NCBI RefSeq assembly: GCF_023614235.1
Contig: NZ_CP094264.1
Span: 4,340,001-4,404,000, forward strand
DNA length: 64,000 bases
Reading direction: 5' to 3'
Source: Streptomyces sp. MRC013
GTDB taxonomy: Bacteria; Actinomycetota; Actinomycetes; Streptomycetales; Streptomycetaceae
Below are positions 48,337 through 57,364 of the stretch, in pieces. Both the position numbers and the translations under genes were made by a program. Position 1 is the stretch's first letter; every line of letters starts with the position of its first letter. Below the pieces are notes generated by a model. That model saw nothing but the letters and a program-made list of their open reading frames with translations. It was not told where the DNA came from and made no database searches.

Positions 48337-48708
48337 GTGGCGATACGACACCACCGGACGGCGGCTTCGACCGCCGCCCCGGCCCTCGCCGCCGTCCTGC
48401 TCGCGGGTCTCGCCGCGCCGGCGGGACCCGCCGCGGCGGACGACCGGCGGGAGCGGGCGGGCGCGTCGTGCCGTACCGAGGTCGACGGTTCCCACGTCAC
48501 CGCGTACTGCCACAACCCCTACCCCCGCACCGACCGGGTGCGACTGCACGTCGAGTGCGCCCGCTGGTGGGACGTCGACGCCGACAGCGCGCCGGTCGAG
48601 GTCCCGGCCACCGCCCACGTCGAACTGGCGGAGCGGTGCTGGAAGGAGGTCCGGGCCGCCTGGATCAGCCACGATCCCCTTCCGGCCCCGGGTTCCCGAG
48701 GCAGGTGA
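48337..48708 (+). CDS. Small secreted Cys-containing protein
   Basis: A 123-residue exported protein. The signal peptide covers residues about 1-33 (hydrophobic Ala/Leu run ending AGPAAA). The mature part has four Cys (ASCRTEV, AYCHNPYP, VECARWWD, ERCWKEV), probably two disulfides. Function unknown; similar small secreted proteins occur across Streptomyces. Its 3' end overlaps the convergent FadR-type gene by 44 bases. Confidence 0.75.
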   Translation: MAIRHHRTAASTAAPALAAVLLAGLAAPAGPAAADDRRERAGASCRTEVDGSHVTAYCHNPYPRTDRVRLHVECARWWDVDADSAPVEVPATAHVELAERCWKEVRAAWISHDPLPAPGSRGR

Positions 48709-49357
48709 ACGGGTAGCCCGCCGCCTCCGACGCCGCGGTCTCGGCGTCACCCGCGCGGATCGCCGCCACCAGCCGCCCGTGGTCCATGTGGTGCTCCGGG
48801 CGCAGCTCCCGGCCCACGTCGTCGCGCAGCCAGGCGCGCATCAGGTGCCCGAGGTCGGCGTACAGCTCGGTCAGCACGTCGTTGTGCGAGGCCGCGACCA
48901 CGGCGAGGTGGAAGGTCGCGTCCGCCGCCACGAACAGGTCGGCGTCGCCCGTCCCCCACGCCTCCTCGCGCCGCGCGAGGAGCGTCTCCAGCTGCCGCAG
49001 GTCCCGCTCGGTGCGGCGCCCGGCGGCCAGCCGCGCCGCCGACGACTCCAGGGTGGAGCGCAACTCGGCGACGTGCCGGGGGTCGGCGTCGGCGAAGCGG
49101 CGGTGCATCACCCCGGCCAGCTCGCTCGTCGCGACCACGTACGTGCCGGATCCCTGGCGGATGTCCAGCAGGCCGTTGTGCGCGAGCGCCCGCACCGCCT
49201 CGCGGACGGTGTTGCGGGCCACGCCCAGCTGCTCCACCAGCTCCGGCTCGGTGGGGATGCGCGAGCCGACCGGCCACTCACCGGAGGTGATCTGGTTCCG
49301 CAGCTGCGCGATCACCTGGTCGGAGAGCGCGGACCGGCGGGGCGAGCTGAGCGCCAT
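48665..49357 (-). CDS. FadR/GntR family transcriptional regulator (FCD domain)
   Basis: A 230-residue repressor-type protein. The N-terminal GntR winged helix is clear (LRNQITSGEWPVGSRIPTEP, LGVARNTVREAVRALAHNGL, QGSGTYV). The C-terminal FCD ligand domain has the metal/ligand Asp and His pattern (ADATFHLAVVAASHND, HMDHGRLVAAI). It is divergent from an MFS exporter, with a palindrome over the exporter promoter. I chose the ATG at 49357; a longer form is open but Arg/Pro-rich. The ligand is unknown. Confidence 0.9.
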   Translation of the reverse strand: MALSSPRRSALSDQVIAQLRNQITSGEWPVGSRIPTEPELVEQLGVARNTVREAVRALAHNGLLDIRQGSGTYVVATSELAGVMHRRFADADPRHVAELRSTLESSAARLAAGRRTERDLRQLETLLARREEAWGTGDADLFVAADATFHLAVVAASHNDVLTELYADLGHLMRAWLRDDVGRELRPEHHMDHGRLVAAIRAGDAETAASEAAGYPFTCLGNPGPEGDRG

Positions 49358-49373
49358 GGTTCTTCCTCGTCTC

Positions 49374-49406
49374 GGGTTCGGGGCGGGTTCGGGGCGGGTT
49401 CGGCGG
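49374..49406. repeat. Three 11-base direct repeats
   Basis: GGGTTCGGGGC twice, then a third copy with one or two changes, in the region between the FadR-type gene start and the operator. Confidence 0.75.
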
Positions 49407-49418
49407 TGGTTCGTTCGC

Positions 49419-49452
49419 GATTGGACAACCAATCATCCCATGATTCTATGAT
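49419..49452 (+). promoter_or_regulatory. MFS exporter promoter with FadR-type operator
   Basis: The palindrome GATTGG-ACAA-CCAATC (49419-49434) overlaps a TTGGAC -35-like hexamer. TATGAT (49447-49452) ends six bases before the ATG at 49459, so the transcript is probably leaderless. The site lies between the divergent FadR-type regulator and exporter, making it the likely target of that regulator. Confidence 0.6.
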
Positions 49453-49458
49453 GGGCAT

Positions 49459-50793
49459 ATGTCCGACGAGCCGCAGATCCCGACGCACAGTCCCGTACGC
49501 GTGACCCCCCGGTCGGCCGCCCCGCCGCCGCGGACCGCCCCGGCCGCCGCGGCGCCCTCCGGAAGGTGGCTCCCCCGTCTCCTCGTCGTCGGTCTCGTCC
49601 TCGCCGCGCTCAACCTCCGCCCCGCCATCACCAGCCTCGGCGCGCTCCTGGAGGAGGTCCGCACCGGCCTCCACATGAGCGGAGGCGTCGCGGGCCTCCT
49701 CACCTCCGTGCCACCGCTGTGCTTCGCCGTCTTCGGCGTCGCCGCGCCGCGCCTCGCCCGCCGCTTCGGCGGGGCCGCGGTGGTCTGCGCCGGCATGGCG
49801 GCGATCGCCGTCGGCGTGGCGTGCCGCCCCTTCGCGGGCGGCACGCCGGGCTTCCTCGCCGCGAGCGCCCTCGCCCTGGCGGGCATCGCCCTCAGCAACG
49901 TGCTGATGCCCGCCGTCGTCAAGCGGTACTTCCCCGACCGCGTCGGCACGATGACCGGCCTGTACTCGATGGCCCTGGCCCTGGGCACCTCCCTCGCGGC
50001 GGCCGTCACCGTTCCGCTCACCGCCGCCCTGGGCGGCGGCTGGCGCGCCGGTCTGGGCGTGTGGGCGGCCCTGGCGGCCCTGGCGGTCCTGCCGTGGATC
50101 CCGGTCGTACGGGACCACCGCGCGGCCGCGCGTCCCGTCCCCTCCGTCGGCGTCCCTTCGGCGGGCGCCGTCCCCTCTGTTGCCGTCCCCTCCGAGGGTG
50201 CCCCGGCGGCCGGGCCGCGGGTGGCGCGGAGCCGTACGGCCTGGGCGCTCGCCTGCTTCTTCGGCCTCCAGGCCACCGGCGCGTATATCACGATGGGCTG
50301 GCTCCCGCAGATCTTCCGCGACGCGGGCGTCCCGGCCGGGACCGCCGGCGTCCTGCTGGCCGTCACCATGGTCATGGGCGTCCCGCTCGCCTTCGTCATC
50401 CCGCGCGTCGCCGGCCGGATGCGGCAGCAGGGCCCGATCGTGGTCGCCCTCGGCCTGGCCGGGCTCGCCGGGTACGCCGGGCTGCTCACCGCGCCGGCCG
50501 CCGGCGCCTGGCTCTGGGCGGTCCTGCTCGGCATCTCGAACTGCGCCTTCCCGCTCGCCCTCACCATGATCGGCATGCGGGCCCGCACGGGCACCGGCGT
50601 CGTGCGGCTCTCCGCCTTCGCCCAGTGCGCCGGGTACCTCCTGTCGATCCCCGGGCCGATCCTCGTCGGCGCCCTGTACCAGCACAGCGGCGGCTGGACC
50701 GCCCCACTCGCCCTGATGGCGGGCCTGATCGTGCCCCAGATGGCGGCCGGCGTGCTGGCCGGACGGGACCGGACGGTCGAGGACGAGGCCTGA
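49459..50793 (+). CDS. CynX/NimT family MFS transporter
   Basis: A 444-residue protein with 12 predicted helices, an N-terminal Pro/Ala-rich cytoplasmic part, and the CynX-type starting motif VLAALNLRPAITSLGALLEEV. The central loop (around residue 225-255) has repeated VPS segments. CynX/NimT proteins export or import small polar compounds such as cyanate or nitroimidazoles; the substrate here is unknown. Controlled by the divergent FadR-type regulator by inference. A 38-residue gene follows after 17 bases. Confidence 0.87.
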   Translation: MSDEPQIPTHSPVRVTPRSAAPPPRTAPAAAAPSGRWLPRLLVVGLVLAALNLRPAITSLGALLEEVRTGLHMSGGVAGLLTSVPPLCFAVFGVAAPRLARRFGGAAVVCAGMAAIAVGVACRPFAGGTPGFLAASALALAGIALSNVLMPAVVKRYFPDRVGTMTGLYSMALALGTSLAAAVTVPLTAALGGGWRAGLGVWAALAALAVLPWIPVVRDHRAAARPVPSVGVPSAGAVPSVAVPSEGAPAAGPRVARSRTAWALACFFGLQATGAYITMGWLPQIFRDAGVPAGTAGVLLAVTMVMGVPLAFVIPRVAGRMRQQGPIVVALGLAGLAGYAGLLTAPAAGAWLWAVLLGISNCAFPLALTMIGMRARTGTGVVRLSAFAQCAGYLLSIPGPILVGALYQHSGGWTAPLALMAGLIVPQMAAGVLAGRDRTVEDEA

Positions 50794-50810
50794 GATGCGA
50801 GACTGGCACC

Positions 50811-50927
50811 ATGCCTGTGCTCGACCCGAACCCCCAGAACGGCCAGAAGAAGCTGCTCGCCGTCTTCGGCGTCATGCTCGCGATCGGCGTGGTGATCGGA
50901 ATCGTCGCCTCGATCGTCTCGCCCTGA
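50811..50927 (+). CDS. SGM_5486-family 38-residue transporter-associated protein
   Basis: A 38-residue protein, DPNPQNGQKKLLAVFGVML then a single hydrophobic helix to the C terminus. It matches a tiny family named after SGM_5486 that is regularly encoded after this MFS exporter, so it may be a one-helix subunit. The ATG has GAGACT six bases upstream, allowing a separate leaderless transcript. Confidence 0.8.
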   Translation: MPVLDPNPQNGQKKLLAVFGVMLAIGVVIGIVASIVSP

Positions 50928-50946
50928 CCGCCTCCGCCTGGCCTTC

Positions 50947-50966
50947 CCCGGTCCGTCCGGACCGGG
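50947..50966 (+). terminator. Possible terminator after the MFS gene pair
   Basis: Eight-bp inverted repeat (arms 50947-50954 and 50959-50966) directly followed by a second GGCGGC/GCCGCC stem. Confidence 0.45.
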
Positions 50967-51096
50967 CGGCGGAGCCGCCCTCCCCGTCCCCTAGGGGACG
51001 AGGATCGGGGTCATCTGGGTGGATCACCGGATGGACGCGCCGCCGGGGCTCCGTAGCGTGGGGACCACCACGGACCCCGCGACGACGGAGGCGGCC

Positions 51097-51334
51097 ATGT
51101 CGGCCCGTACGCCCACCCCCCACCCACGTCCCCGCCCCCGCCGTCGGCGGGGGCACCGCCGCCGGCACCGGCGGTGCGGACGTCCGGCTGCCCTGGTGGG
51201 CCGTGGCCCTCCCCGCCGCCGCCTTCGCCGTGCTGTTCCTCCTCCTCGCGGGGCCGGGGCAGGCCCGCGCCACGGGCGGCGAGCCCGTCGTGGGCCGGTT
51301 CCTCGAACAGGTCCGGCACGCCGTCGCGCGCTAG
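51097..51334 (+). pseudogene. Small membrane protein, frameshifted
   Basis: The ATG at 51097 opens MSARTPTP, and the next frame continues with THVPAPAVGGGTAAGTG, then a clear membrane helix (LPWWAVALPAAAFAVLFLLL) and a short tail ending VRHAVAR. The two join if one C is removed from the C6 run 51116-51121, giving about 78 residues. Similar small membrane proteins are conserved hypotheticals in Streptomyces. Function unknown. Confidence 0.55.
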
Positions 51335-51410
51335 CGGCCCCGCCCGCCCCTGCCGTTCGGACGCGTCAACACCCTGCGCCGCAGGGTCCGTCTCGTGCGA
51401 AGCTGGGGGC

Positions 51411-51929
51411 ATGAGCGTCGATACAGCCCGCAGGATCGTGCTACTCCGGCATGCGAAGGCCGAGTGGTCCCAGGACTCCGACCACGAGCGCCCGCTCACC
51501 GACCGCGGTCGCCGGGAGGCGCCCCTCGCCGGGCGCTGGCTCGCCGGCGCCGGCATCACCCCCGACCTGACCCTGTGCTCGACCGCCGTGCGCACCCGCG
51601 AGACGTGGAAGCTGGTGGTCTCCGAGCTGCCCCAGCGGCCCAGGACCCTCTACGACGAGCGCGTCTACGAAGCCTCCCTCGGCGAGCTGATCGCGCTGCT
51701 CAACGAGACGCCCGACGACGTGAGGGACCTCCTCCTCGTCGGGCACAACCCGGGCGTCCACGCCCTCGCCGACGCCCTCGCCGGGGAGGCGGAGGGTGAC
51801 ATCCTGCCCAGGATGAACCGCAGCGGCTTCCCGACCTCCGCCCTCGCCGTCCTCACGTTTGACGGAGGGTGGAAGTCCCTGGAGCACGGCGCCGGCAAGA
51901 TGGTCGGCTTCTGGGCGCCTCACGCGTGA
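51411..51929 (+). CDS. SixA-type histidine phosphatase
   Basis: A 172-residue phosphohistidine phosphatase-like protein of the RHG superfamily. The phosphate-accepting His is in IVLLRHAKAEW near residue 14, and the second His in LLVGHNPGVHALAD. It is short and lacks the extra domains of phosphoglycerate mutases, as in SixA. The substrate is unknown. ATG start with a GGGGG ribosome-site-like stretch. Confidence 0.88.
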   Translation: MSVDTARRIVLLRHAKAEWSQDSDHERPLTDRGRREAPLAGRWLAGAGITPDLTLCSTAVRTRETWKLVVSELPQRPRTLYDERVYEASLGELIALLNETPDDVRDLLLVGHNPGVHALADALAGEAEGDILPRMNRSGFPTSALAVLTFDGGWKSLEHGAGKMVGFWAPHA

Positions 51930-51978
51930 CGCCCGCCGTACGGCGGACCGGCGTCGCCACGGCGGCCCGGGCACCGGG

Positions 51979-53184
51979 TCAGGCGGACACGGTGCCCGCC
52001 GCCTCCACCTCCTCGCGGGTGATGCCGAGCAGGTACAGCACGGTGTCCAGGAACGGCACGTTGACCGCGGTGTCCGCGGCCCTGCGGACCACCGGCTTGG
52101 CGTTGAAGGCCACGCCGAGACCGGCCGCGTTCAGCATGTCGAGGTCGTTCGCGCCGTCGCCGATCGCCACGGTCTGCGCGAGCGGCACACCCGCCTCCGC
52201 CGCGAACCGGCGCAGCAGCCGCGCCTTCCCCGCCCGGTCCACGATCTCGCCGGTCACCCGGCCGGTCAGCCTGCCGTCGACGATCTCCAGCGTGTTGGCG
52301 GAGGCGAAGTCCAGGCCGAGCCGCACCTTCAGGTCGTCCGTGACCTGCGTGAACCCGCCGGACACCACGCCGACCTGGTAGCCGAGCCGCTTCAGCGTAC
52401 GGATCAGGGTGCGGGCACCGGGCGTCAGCCGCACCTCGGACCGCACCTTCTCCACGACCGACTCGTCCAGGCCCTCCAGCAGCGCCACGCGCGCGTGCAG
52501 CGACTGCTCGAAGTCCAGCTCGCCGCGCATCGCCGCGGCGGTGACCTCCGCGACCTCGTGCTCGCACCCCGCGTGGGCGGCGAACAGCTCGATGACCTCG
52601 TCCTGGATCAGCGTCGAGTCGACGTCCATGACCACCAGCCGCTGCGCCCGCCGGTGCAGCCCGGCGGACACCACGGCCACGTCCACGCCCAGTTCGTGCC
52701 CCTCGGTGGCGAGCGCGGTGCGCAGCGGTTCGGTCTCGACGCCGGAGACGGCGAACTCCACCGCGGTCACGGGATACTTCGCCAGCCGGAAGACGCGGTC
52801 GATGTTGCCTCCGGTGCGGGTGATGGTGGCGGCTATGGCCGCGGTGTTCTCCGCGGTCAGCGGGTTCCCCAGGACGGTCACGTGGGAACGCCCGTGGCCG
52901 CGCGGCCGGTTGTCGCCGGTACCGGAGATGATCTCCGCCTGGAGCTTCAGCGAGTCGGCCCAGGTGTGGACGGTGGCCCGCAGTCCGCCCTCCGTTCCGG
53001 CGGCCGGCTTGGTGACGAGCGCGCACAGGACGATACGGCCGCGGGTGACCACCTGCTCGATGTCGATGACGTCGACGGAGAACGCGGCGAGGGTGTCGAA
53101 CAGCCCGGCGGTGATCCCGGCACGGTCCTTCCCGAAGATCTTCACGAGGAGGGTGGGAACGTCTGAGGTCTGTGATGCGCTCAT
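51979..53184 (-). CDS. serB: Phosphoserine phosphatase SerB
   Basis: Last step of serine synthesis. The 401 residues begin with two ACT-like regulatory domains (TLLVKIFGKDRAGITAGLFD; VTVLGNPLTAENTAAIAATI), as in mycobacterial SerB2. The HAD phosphatase domain follows with the nucleophile in RLVVMDVDSTLIQDEVIE near residue 185, GVVSGGFTQVTDDL, and AIGDGANDLDMLNAAGLGVAF. Serine probably binds the ACT domains. ATG at 53184. Confidence 0.94.
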   Translation of the reverse strand: MSASQTSDVPTLLVKIFGKDRAGITAGLFDTLAAFSVDVIDIEQVVTRGRIVLCALVTKPAAGTEGGLRATVHTWADSLKLQAEIISGTGDNRPRGHGRSHVTVLGNPLTAENTAAIAATITRTGGNIDRVFRLAKYPVTAVEFAVSGVETEPLRTALATEGHELGVDVAVVSAGLHRRAQRLVVMDVDSTLIQDEVIELFAAHAGCEHEVAEVTAAAMRGELDFEQSLHARVALLEGLDESVVEKVRSEVRLTPGARTLIRTLKRLGYQVGVVSGGFTQVTDDLKVRLGLDFASANTLEIVDGRLTGRVTGEIVDRAGKARLLRRFAAEAGVPLAQTVAIGDGANDLDMLNAAGLGVAFNAKPVVRRAADTAVNVPFLDTVLYLLGITREEVEAAGTVSA

Positions 53185-53571
53185 GGTCCCCCCACCGTAT
53201 CCGTCCCGCAGGACGCCCACCGCCCCGTCCCGGCCGGCGGACGCCGATCCGGAGCGGGCCGCCGGGGCGCCGCCGAGCCCCGTTCCGTACGGGTGCGGCC
53301 GGATTCCGCCCCGTCCCGGTCATGCCCGGCCGGGACGGGGCGGGGAGCGCCCCGCCCGCCGCCCCGGCCGTTCTTCGTCCTCGGCGGCGGGATGCCCGGG
53401 TAGAGGGGTGATGAACCCATTCGCCGACCCGTCCGGCCGCGCTTCCCGGGGGACGCCGGGGGTCTTCACACCGCCCGACTTTCAGATCGGCGACCGGGCC
53501 TGAAATAGTTCCTCCTCGATGTTCGCCATCCCCAGACTCCCAGCGACGGGGGTACCTCGGGGGACAACTAC
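53185..53571. other. Divergent intergenic region with a strong hairpin
   Basis: About 387 bases between serB and the FHA-ABC gene. It holds a perfect 14-bp inverted repeat (arms 53306-53319 and 53330-53343, ten-base loop) where no gene ends, and no supported coding sequence. The hairpin could be an unrecognised small RNA terminator or a remnant. Confidence 0.55.
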
Positions 53572-56147
53572 GTGGGGCATGGAGTGCCGGAACTCGTACT
53601 GGAACTGAACGGAAGGACCTGGACCCTCGATCCGTCCAGGTCGTACACCCTCGGGCGCGACCCGCAGGGCGACGTGGTGATCGACGACGCCAGGGTCTCG
53701 TGGCGGCACGCCACGGTGAGCTGGGGGGCCGGAGCTGGGTCATCGAGGATCACGGCTCCACCAACGGCACCTACGCACAGGGTCAGCGGATCCACCAGAC
53801 GGAGATCGGACCGGGTGCCTCGGTGCACCTGGGCAACGCCACCGACGGCCCGCGGCTGGACTTCGCCGGCGCCGCTCCCGCAGCCCACGCCGCGCCCGCC
53901 GGCGCGTACGGCGCCCGGGCGCCGCAGGTCCAGCAGCCCTGGCCCGGCCGGCAGGCCCACGCGGCACCACAGGCCCCGCAGCAGCACCAGCCGCAGCAGC
54001 ACCCGCACCAGCCGCACCAGGATCAGCCGTACCAGGAGCAGCCCGGCTGGCAGCAGGCGCCGCAGCGGCAGATCCCGCAGCAGCAGGGCGGCGGCGTGGC
54101 GGTCGACAAGGTGCCAGGTCCCCCCGCCCACGGCGGGGACCGCAGCCCCACCACCTTCCACCAGCTGGCCCTGGGCCGCGTCATGCGCATCGGCCGCGCG
54201 CTCGAGAACGAACTGGTCGTCTCCGACCTCCAGGTCTCGCGCCACCACGCCGAGTTCACCGCTCACCCCGACGGCCGCTTCGAACTGCGCGACCTCGGCT
54301 CGCACAACGGCACGTACGTCAACGGCCAGCCGATCGCCAAGTCCGGAACCGTCCTCATCGGCCCGAACGACATCGTCGGCGTCGGCCACTCGACGTTCCG
54401 GATCGTCGGCGACCGCCTGGAGGAGTTCGTCGACACCGGCGAGGTCTCCTTCTCGGCCCGCCACCTCACCGTCACCGTCGACGGCGGCAAGCAGATCCTG
54501 AAGGACGTCTCCTTCGGCGTCCCCGAGAAGTCGCTGATCGGCGTCATCGGCCCGTCCGGCTCCGGCAAGTCGACGCTCCTCAAGGCGCTCACCGGCTACC
54601 GCCCCGCCGACCAGGGCGACGTCCTCTACGACAACCGCAGCCTCTACAAGCAGTTCGCCGAACTGCGCCAGCGCATCGGCCTGGTCCCGCAGGACGACAT
54701 CCTCCACAAGGAGCTGACCGTCCAGAAGGCCCTGCGGTACGCGGCGAAGCTCCGCTTCCCGGGCGACACCGCGGCGGCCGAGCGCGAGGCCCGGATCGAC
54801 GAGGTGCTGCGCGAGCTGAAGCTGGACGTCCACAAGGAGAAGAAGTTCACCTCCCTCTCCGGCGGCCAGCGCAAGCGCGTCTCCGTCGCCCTGGAGCTGC
54901 TGACCAAGCCGTCCCTGATCTTCCTGGACGAGCCGACCTCCGGCCTCGACCCGGGCATGGACCGCGACGTCATGCAGCTGCTGCGCGGCCTCGCCGACGA
55001 CGGCCGCACGGTCCTCGTCGTCACCCACTCCGTCGCCGAGCTCGCGCTCTGCGACAAGCTGCTGGTGATGGCCCCCGGCGGTTCGGTGGCCTACTTCGGC
55101 CCGCCGGAGGAGGCGCTGAACTTCTTCGGGTACGAGACGTGGGCGGACGTCTTCTCCGCCTTCGAGAACTACCGCGACTACGACTGGGCCGGCCGCTGGA
55201 AGGGCTCGCAGCACTACCAGCTGTACGCCGCCGACATCGACGCCGTGGCGCCGCAGCCCGTCCACATGGCGGTGCAGTCCGCCGCCAGGCCGCCCAAGCC
55301 GCAGAGCTGGGGTGCCCAGCTGTGGACCCTGATCCGCCGGTACGTCTCCGTGATCGCCTCCGACCGGGGCTTCCTCGCCCTGATGGTCATCCTCCCGGCG
55401 GTCCTCGGCGCGGTCTCCGTCGTCATCCCGGCCGACTTCGGCCTGGCCCCGCCGACGCCGCCGTCCAGGTTCAACGGCGACGCGGGAACGATCATGCTCA
55501 TCCTCGCCGTCGGCATGTGCTTCTCGGGCGCCGCCAACTCCGTACGAGAGCTGATCAAGGAGCGGGTGATCTACGAGCGGGAGCGCGCCACCGGCCTGTC
55601 CCGCTCGGCGTACCTGATGTCCAAGGTGATCGTCCTCGGCCTCATCACGGCCTTCCAGGGCGTCATCATCTGCGCCATCGGCTTCACCCCGCGCGAGCTG
55701 CCCGCCGAGGGCCTGGTGATGCCGCCCGCCGTCGAGCTGTGCCTCGTCGTCATCGCGCTCGGCCTGACCTCGATGATGGTCGGTCTGGTCATCTCCTCCC
55801 TGGTGAAGACCGCGGAGAAGACGATGCCGCTGCTGGTCATGTTCGCGATCGTCCAGGTCGTCTTCACCGGCATCCTGTTCAAGGTGTACGGCTCGCCGGG
55901 CCTGGAGCAGTTCGCCTGGCTCATGCCGTCCCGCTGGGCCATCGCCGGCGCGGGCGCCACCCTCGACCTGGCGCACCTCATGCCGCCGTGGGACCACGAG
56001 AACCCCACCGACCTGGACCCGCTGTGGGAGCACGGCGCCGGCCAGTGGGGCGTGAACGTGACGGTGCTGGTCGTCATGGCCGTCGCCCTCGGCTTCGTCG
56101 TGGCGCGCCTGCTGCGCCGCCACGAGCCGGAGGTCATGCGCAAGTGA
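53572..56147 (+). pseudogene. Double-FHA ABC transporter (Rv1747-like), frameshifted
   Basis: A fusion exporter regulated by phosphothreonine binding. First frame (53572 to about 53723): start of FHA domain 1 (GRTWTLDPSRSYTLGRDPQG). Second frame to 56147: rest of FHA 1 (WVIEDHGSTNGTYAQGQ), a Gln/His/Pro-rich linker, FHA 2 (IGRALENELVVSDLQVSRHH, SHNGTYVNGQ), the ATPase (GPSGSGKST, LSGGQRKRVSVA, IFLDEPTSGLD), and six membrane helices. Adding one G to the G6 run 53723-53728 restores the protein (about 858 residues). GTG at 53572; a GTG at 53584 is also good. The mycobacterial homologue exports lipid-linked molecules under Ser/Thr kinase control. Confidence 0.88.
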
Positions 56148-56168
56148 CCGCCGCCGCGCGCGCGCGTG

Positions 56169-56200
56169 AAGGGCGGCACCCCTGCCGGGGTGCCGCCCTT
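56169..56200. terminator. Bidirectional terminator
   Basis: Perfect 14-bp inverted repeat (arms 56169-56182 and 56187-56200, four-base loop) between the convergent FHA-ABC and transglycosylase genes; it has AA/TT at the ends of the arms. Confidence 0.85.
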
Positions 56201-56216
56201 TCCACGTCGGTGCGGG

Positions 56217-56948
56217 TCAGTACGCGCTGTCGACGTTGTCCATGGAGCCGTAGCGGTCGGCGGCGTAGTTGCACGCGGCGACGATGTTGGCCACCGGGTC
56301 CCACTGGCTCTTCTTCGTGCCGGGGATGTGGTACGCGTCGAACGTCGGCTTGATGACCTGGAGCAGGCCGATCGACGGGACGCCGTTGCGGGCGTTGATG
56401 TCCCAGTCGTTGATCGCGTTCGGGTTGCCGCTGGACTCCCGCATGATGTTGCGGTGGATGCCCTCGTAGCTGCCGGGGATGTCGTGCTTCTTCATGATGG
56501 AGAGCGCCTCGCGGATCCATCCGTCGAGGTTGTCCGCGTACACCGGCTTGCGTGCGGCGGTACGGCTGGCGGCGGCCTGGGCGGCGGCGCGCTCCTTGGC
56601 GGCGGCCTCGGCCTTGGCGGCGGCCTTCGCCTTGGCGGCCCTCGCCTTGGCGGTGGCCTCGGCCTTCGTCGCGGCCTCGGACTCGGCCTTGGCCTTGGCC
56701 GCGGCGGCGGCCTTCACCTCGAACGCCGACTTCTGCCCGGCGATGCCGGCCTGCAGCTCCGCGTTCCGGTAGCCGCTCCAGGCGGCGGCCGGGGCGGCGG
56801 CCACCTCCCTGACCTCCGCCTCGGCCGGGGCGGGACCCGGAACCACCGAGAGGGAGAGGGTGGCGGCACCGATGGCGGCCACGCCGGCGAGGGAGAGCTT
56901 GTGGTTCTTCTTGAGACGGCTGAGACCAGGAGTGCTGGACGGGAACAT
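56217..56948 (-). CDS. Secreted lytic transglycosylase (SLT domain)
   Basis: A 243-residue exported protein. The signal sequence (KKNHKLSLAGVAAIGAATLS) is followed by a long Ala/Lys/Glu helical region, probably a coiled coil (residues about 75-140), then the SLT catalytic domain with Glu in HRNIMRESSGNPNAINDWD and SIGLLQVIKPTFDAYH. It should cut peptidoglycan glycan strands. ATG at 56948 with GAGG eight bases upstream. It has a long AT-richer leader. Confidence 0.88.
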   Translation of the reverse strand: MFPSSTPGLSRLKKNHKLSLAGVAAIGAATLSLSVVPGPAPAEAEVREVAAAPAAAWSGYRNAELQAGIAGQKSAFEVKAAAAAKAKAESEAATKAEATAKARAAKAKAAAKAEAAAKERAAAQAAASRTAARKPVYADNLDGWIREALSIMKKHDIPGSYEGIHRNIMRESSGNPNAINDWDINARNGVPSIGLLQVIKPTFDAYHIPGTKKSQWDPVANIVAACNYAADRYGSMDNVDSAY

Positions 56949-57364
56949 ACAGTCGTACCTCTTCGAATCGCGGGAGTCGCACGCCGGGCGGCGCTGCGCC
57001 TGGCTTGGCGGGCGACGGCAGCAATTCTTAGCGACTGCGAAAACCCGTGGCAAAGATGTGACATACGATCCCGGGTAGTGGATCAGAAGGTGCCGCACAT
57101 GGCTCCGACGGGTCGGATAGACTCGTGCGACCAGCGGGAATATGTCGCATGTGTGAGCACTAAAGGGTTTCGTACGTGATCTGGGTCCTATGCGCGGCCT
57201 CACATCAGGCCCCTGCCGCGTTTACATGAGGTTGCTGAAGCAATGCTCTCTGTGAGGCCCTTTCAGGGCCTCCGCGGCGCCCAGGGAAGACCTAGGTCGC
57301 CGGTCCCGGCCGCTGCCGCCCGCAGGCGGATACGGACCGCCACCCCCGTGGGTACGGTGGTCGC
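56949..57364. other. AT-richer leader region between transglycosylase and GAF kinase genes
   Basis: About 416 bases between divergent genes. It has an unusually low GC content for this window, a GAGGCCC/GGGCCTC hairpin (57254-57272), and a TGCGAC/GTCGCA pair (57126-57149). I found no match to the ydaO c-di-AMP riboswitch, which often precedes such cell-wall genes. The region looks like a long 5' leader with structure. Confidence 0.5.
57353..57358 (+). promoter_or_regulatory. -10 box of the GAF kinase gene (leaderless)
   Basis: TACGGT ends six bases before the ATG at 57365; no ribosome site is seen. Confidence 0.45.

Noticed and set aside
53568..56123. 851-codon minus-strand frame over the FHA-ABC gene
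   Set aside because: Antisense shadow; His/Gly/Asp-rich and without domains.
56949..57364. ydaO-type c-di-AMP riboswitch before the transglycosylase
   Set aside because: The conserved GGGTGAATC-like and CAGCTAACC-like blocks are not present on the minus strand.
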